DNA of 64,000 nucleotides, from positions 62,001 to 126,000 of the forward strand of contig NZ_JAPDHV010000002.1 of assembly GCF_025971925.1 (NCBI RefSeq). Reading direction: 5' to 3'. The position numbers and the translations under genes were made by a program. Below, piece after piece: positions 61,730-64,000 of this stretch (the first letter of the stretch is position 1; every line of letters begins with the position of its first letter). The notes beneath the pieces are model-generated. The model was given only the letters and a program-made list of their open reading frames with translations, made no database searches and was not told where the DNA came from. This DNA comes from Chryseobacterium oryctis. GTDB taxonomy: Bacteria > Bacteroidota > Bacteroidia > Flavobacteriales > Weeksellaceae.

Positions 61730-62442
61730 AATTTATTGATTAATGATTTCCATTTTAAATTAAGCACACCGAAAACAGCTTCATGGATAATTCCACCATT
61801 CATCTTGCTCTCTCCTAAAATTCTATTCGTAAATATAATGGGAACTTCTACAATTTTAAAACCTTTTTTAAAGGCCCTGAATTTCATTTCAATTTGAAAC
61901 CCGTACCCTTTCAATTTTACATTATCCAAGCCTATTTCTTCCAATACTTTTCTTGAAAAACAGACAAAACCAGCCGTTGTATCATGAATAGGAAGACCTA
62001 AAATGAATCTAACATATTTTGACGCGAAATAAGAAAGTAAAACCCTTCCCATTGGCCAATTCACCACATTTACTCCTTTTGAATAACGTGAACCTATTGC
62101 CATATCTGCATTCAGACAAGCTTCAAAAAGTTTTGGCAAATCACTGGGGTTATGAGAAAAATCGGCATCCATTTCGAAAATATAATCATATTTATTTTCA
62201 ATAGCCCATTTAAACCCATGAATATATGCCTTTCCCAAACCATCTTTTACATGCCTGATTGACAAATGCAAACAATGGGGAAATGTTTTCTGCAAATCTT
62301 TTACAATATTAGCAGTACCATCAGGCGAAGAGTCATCAACAACCAAAATATGAAAGCCTTCGTCTAACGCAAAGACTGCGGAAATAATATTTTCAATATT
62401 TTCCTTTTCGTTATAAGTTGGGATGATGACAAGTTTTTTCAT
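61726..62442 (-). CDS. Family 2 glycosyltransferase, polyprenol-phosphate mannosyltransferase-like
   Basis: A 238-residue enzyme from ATG 62442 (MKKLVIIPTYNEKENIENII). A frame from 62487 would cross the promoter. GT2 features: IPTYNEKENI, the VDDSSPDGTA metal site, GLGKAYIHGFKWAIE and FEMDADFSHNP (DxD), then DTTAGFVCFSRKVLE and the EMKFRAFKKGFKIVEVPIIFTNRILGESKM end. This matches DPM1-type enzymes that make polyprenol-phosphate mannose or glucose for periplasmic glycosylation, but there are no membrane helices at the C terminus. It is the first gene of the run with DUF4296, tgt and the LptF/G-family permease. Confidence 0.9.
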   Translation of the reverse strand: MKKLVIIPTYNEKENIENIISAVFALDEGFHILVVDDSSPDGTANIVKDLQKTFPHCLHLSIRHVKDGLGKAYIHGFKWAIENKYDYIFEMDADFSHNPSDLPKLFEACLNADMAIGSRYSKGVNVVNWPMGRVLLSYFASKYVRFILGLPIHDTTAGFVCFSRKVLEEIGLDNVKLKGYGFQIEMKFRAFKKGFKIVEVPIIFTNRILGESKMNGGIIHEAVFGVLNLKWKSLINKL

Positions 62443-62451
62443 TTCAGTTTG

Positions 62452-62459
62452 CAAAGATA
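62452..62459 (-). promoter_or_regulatory. -7 element of the glycosyltransferase operon
   Basis: TATCTTTG on the minus strand, nine bases before ATG 62442. It rules out the upstream start at 62487. Confidence 0.5.
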
Positions 62460-62496
62460 GTTTATTTAACCTTTTTATTTTATACAAAATAATCTA

Positions 62497-62504
62497 TAAT
62501 TTTG
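62497..62504 (+). promoter_or_regulatory. -7 element of the DUF4271-hemD pair
   Basis: TAATTTTG; a second possible box, TACCTTTG, lies at 62514-62521. Both are downstream of the ATG at 62423, which therefore cannot be the real start. Confidence 0.45.
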
Positions 62505-62518
62505 CAAAAAATATACCT

Positions 62519-63187
62519 TTGCCGTTATCACAAAACTTTATAAACCATGTAAGAATACCTGAGAACAATGATTGGGTAATTTTTATATTGCTGGGATGCG
62601 TCTTTTTATTTGTTTTTATGATGAACATCATAGAAAGAGATGCTAATTTAAAAGACTTTTTGCTTCAAAAATATTTTGATGCAAGTAACAACCTGCCAAG
62701 TTGGGTTATCACATCCTGTGTCACAGCTCTTACCATAAGTGTATTAATATCTCAATACATCCCTTTTGTCCCTAAATATATAAATGATATAAATATTTTA
62801 GGATTTCAGCTCAATAAGTTTGGTTATACTTTAGCCGTTATTATATTGTTTTATCTGATAAAATGCGCTTTAGGCTTCTTATTCTACCAAAGTATAGGAG
62901 ACGGAAAAAAGTGGTCAATTTTTTATTTCACTTCTACAAAATTTTACTTTGTTTTATCATTCTTATTGATAATCTTATGTATCATTCATTATTATTTCAA
63001 TATAGATAGAAGTAAAGTATTTATTTATTACCTGCTGTTTTTTGGCTTTGTTTTCGTTTTTAAGATTTTTTTCTATTTATTTCACAAGAACAACGTCTTA
63101 CCCGAAAAATGGTATTATAAATTTTTGTATATTTGCACCCTCCAAATTGCTCCGTTGTTGTTGCTTTGGAAATTGTTATTTATTTAA
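62519..63187 (+). CDS. DUF4271-family membrane protein (start uncertain)
   Basis: A protein of about 222 residues with seven or so hydrophobic segments, beginning near RIPENNDWVIFILLGCVFLFVFMM, the usual start of DUF4271 proteins. The open frame reaches ATG 62423, but that codon is inside the divergent glycosyltransferase gene and upstream of the promoter. The TTG at 62519 is the first acceptable start after the -7 box; it needs confirmation. It ends 8 bases before hemD; the pairing of DUF4271 with uroporphyrinogen-III synthase is common in flavobacteria. Function unknown. Confidence 0.7.
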   Translation: MPLSQNFINHVRIPENNDWVIFILLGCVFLFVFMMNIIERDANLKDFLLQKYFDASNNLPSWVITSCVTALTISVLISQYIPFVPKYINDINILGFQLNKFGYTLAVIILFYLIKCALGFLFYQSIGDGKKWSIFYFTSTKFYFVLSFLLIILCIIHYYFNIDRSKVFIYYLLFFGFVFVFKIFFYLFHKNNVLPEKWYYKFLYICTLQIAPLLLLWKLLFI

Positions 63188-63195
63188 AAAAGTCA

Positions 63196-63939
63196 ATGAT
63201 GAGAATAAAGTCTATATTGGTTTCTCAACCTGCGCCTAGTGAGTCGTCTCCATATTTGGATATAGCGAAGAAGGAAAAAATAAAAATCGATTTCCGCCCT
63301 TTCATCCATGTCGAAGGAGTTGACAATAAAGAATTAAGAACACAGAAAATTGATCTTACGCAATACACCGGAATTATTTTCACCAGTAAAAATGCTATAG
63401 ATCACTACTTCAGACTTGCAGAAGAACTACGTTTTGCTGTTCCTGATACCATGAGATACATTTGCCAATCTGAGGCGATTGCAAATTATCTACAAAAACA
63501 TATTGTATATAGAAAGAGAAAAATCAGTTTTGGAGAGAAAAACTTTTCAGATTTAGCTCCTCTTTTCAAAAAATTCCCAACTGAAAAATATCTATTGCCA
63601 TCTTCAGATGTTTTGAGTCCGGATATCATCAAAACTTTAGATAGTGCAAATATAGATTGGACAAGAGCTATCATGTACAGAACAGTTTGCAGTGACTTAA
63701 CAGATATCAACATAAAAGATTATGACATGTTGATTTTCTTCAGTCCACAGGGAATTAAATCTTTACAACAAAATTTCCCTGATTTCAAACAAGATGAAAC
63801 AAAAATTGCCGTATTTGGTAACACAACTTTAGCTGCGGCAGAAGAAGCAGGACTAAAAATAGATTTAATGGCTCCTACAAAGGAAACACCATCCATGACA
63901 ATGGCAGTTGAAAAATACATTAAGGCTCTTCACAAATAG
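63196..63939 (+). CDS. hemD: Uroporphyrinogen-III synthase
   Basis: A 247-residue enzyme that closes hydroxymethylbilane to uroporphyrinogen III in heme synthesis. The start is ATG 63196 or the adjacent 63199 (MRIKSILVSQPAPSESSPYLDIA); earlier codons belong to the DUF4271 gene. HemD features, weakly conserved in all members: GIIFTSKNAIDHYF in the first domain, YLLPSSDVLSPDI, then MLIFFSPQGIKSL and KIAVFGNTTLAAAEEAGLK in the second. Other heme genes are not in the window. Confidence 0.88.
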   Translation: MMRIKSILVSQPAPSESSPYLDIAKKEKIKIDFRPFIHVEGVDNKELRTQKIDLTQYTGIIFTSKNAIDHYFRLAEELRFAVPDTMRYICQSEAIANYLQKHIVYRKRKISFGEKNFSDLAPLFKKFPTEKYLLPSSDVLSPDIIKTLDSANIDWTRAIMYRTVCSDLTDINIKDYDMLIFFSPQGIKSLQQNFPDFKQDETKIAVFGNTTLAAAEEAGLKIDLMAPTKETPSMTMAVEKYIKALHK

Positions 63940-63960
63940 CCTTTAGCACAAAATACCTAA

Positions 63961-63999
63961 TAACCGTCTTTTCAATTAAGGAAAGATGGTTTTTTTTTA
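63961..63999 (+). terminator. Rho-independent terminator after hemD
   Basis: Stem AACCGTCTTTTC / GAAAGATGGTT with a seven-base loop and a long T run at the window edge. Confidence 0.8.
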
Positions 64000-64000
64000 A

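Overview
The window is AT-rich DNA from a member of the Bacteroidota, order Flavobacteriales, most likely Chryseobacterium or a close relative (Weeksellaceae). The grounds are T9SS type A and type B sorting domains, exosortase XrtF with its partner, TonB receptors with carboxypeptidase-like plugs, the DUF4271/DUF4293/DUF4296 families, and promoters of the Bacteroidota kind (-33 TTTG, about 19 nt, -7 TAnnTTTG) without Shine-Dalgarno sequences. All identifications come from reading motifs and gene order; no database search was run.

Layout. 1-9.3 kb: the tail of an unidentified gene, then three paralogous secreted proteins with type B T9SS domains, interleaved with dnaB and rnhA. 9.4-17.9 kb: a nitroreductase, nadB-nadC (NAD synthesis), a TonB-dependent receptor, a small membrane protein, asd and a cation-efflux transporter. 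17.9-23.0 kb: xrtF with its associated gene, divergent from a probable cell-wall sugar recycling operon (AmgK-like kinase, RapZ C-terminal-domain protein, MurU-like nucleotidyltransferase, LOG protein). A GxxExxY gene flanked by a 24-bp imperfect inverted repeat sits inside that operon.

23.1-34.3 kb (minus strand) is the main accessory island: a T9SS type A beta-propeller-like protein, two giant RHS/YD-repeat proteins, a candidate immunity gene, then a second, orphan RHS-core/C-terminal-tip module with its own candidate immunity gene. Both tips carry a JAMM-like HTHP...PSxAD motif, and a flank carrying a terminator hairpin is duplicated after each module. 34.5-40.8 kb holds a DUF5689 lipoprotein and TonB receptor divergent from a secreted EEP-family nuclease/phosphatase.

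40.8-48.2 kb is mostly housekeeping (superoxide dismutase, DapB-like reductase, Rho, DUF4293, M28 peptidase, ABC exporter, DUF1801). 48.2-53.4 kb is a second accessory patch: a large secreted protein, a membrane-bound LuxR-type regulator and three small DNA-binding proteins of a transposase-like family. Two promoters here share a palindromic element at matching distance from the -7 box. 53.6-64 kb is a conserved core: psd, cdsA, a LUD protein, ftsH and rsfS on one strand; birA; then a glycosyltransferase-DUF4296-tgt-LptF/G run; and a divergent DUF4271-hemD pair.

The strongest candidates for under-described biology are the duplicated RHS tip/immunity modules, the GxxExxY cassette with terminal inverted repeats inside the recycling operon, the stand-alone RapZ-type sensor between a sugar kinase and MurU, and the shared palindromic promoter near the small double-HTH genes.
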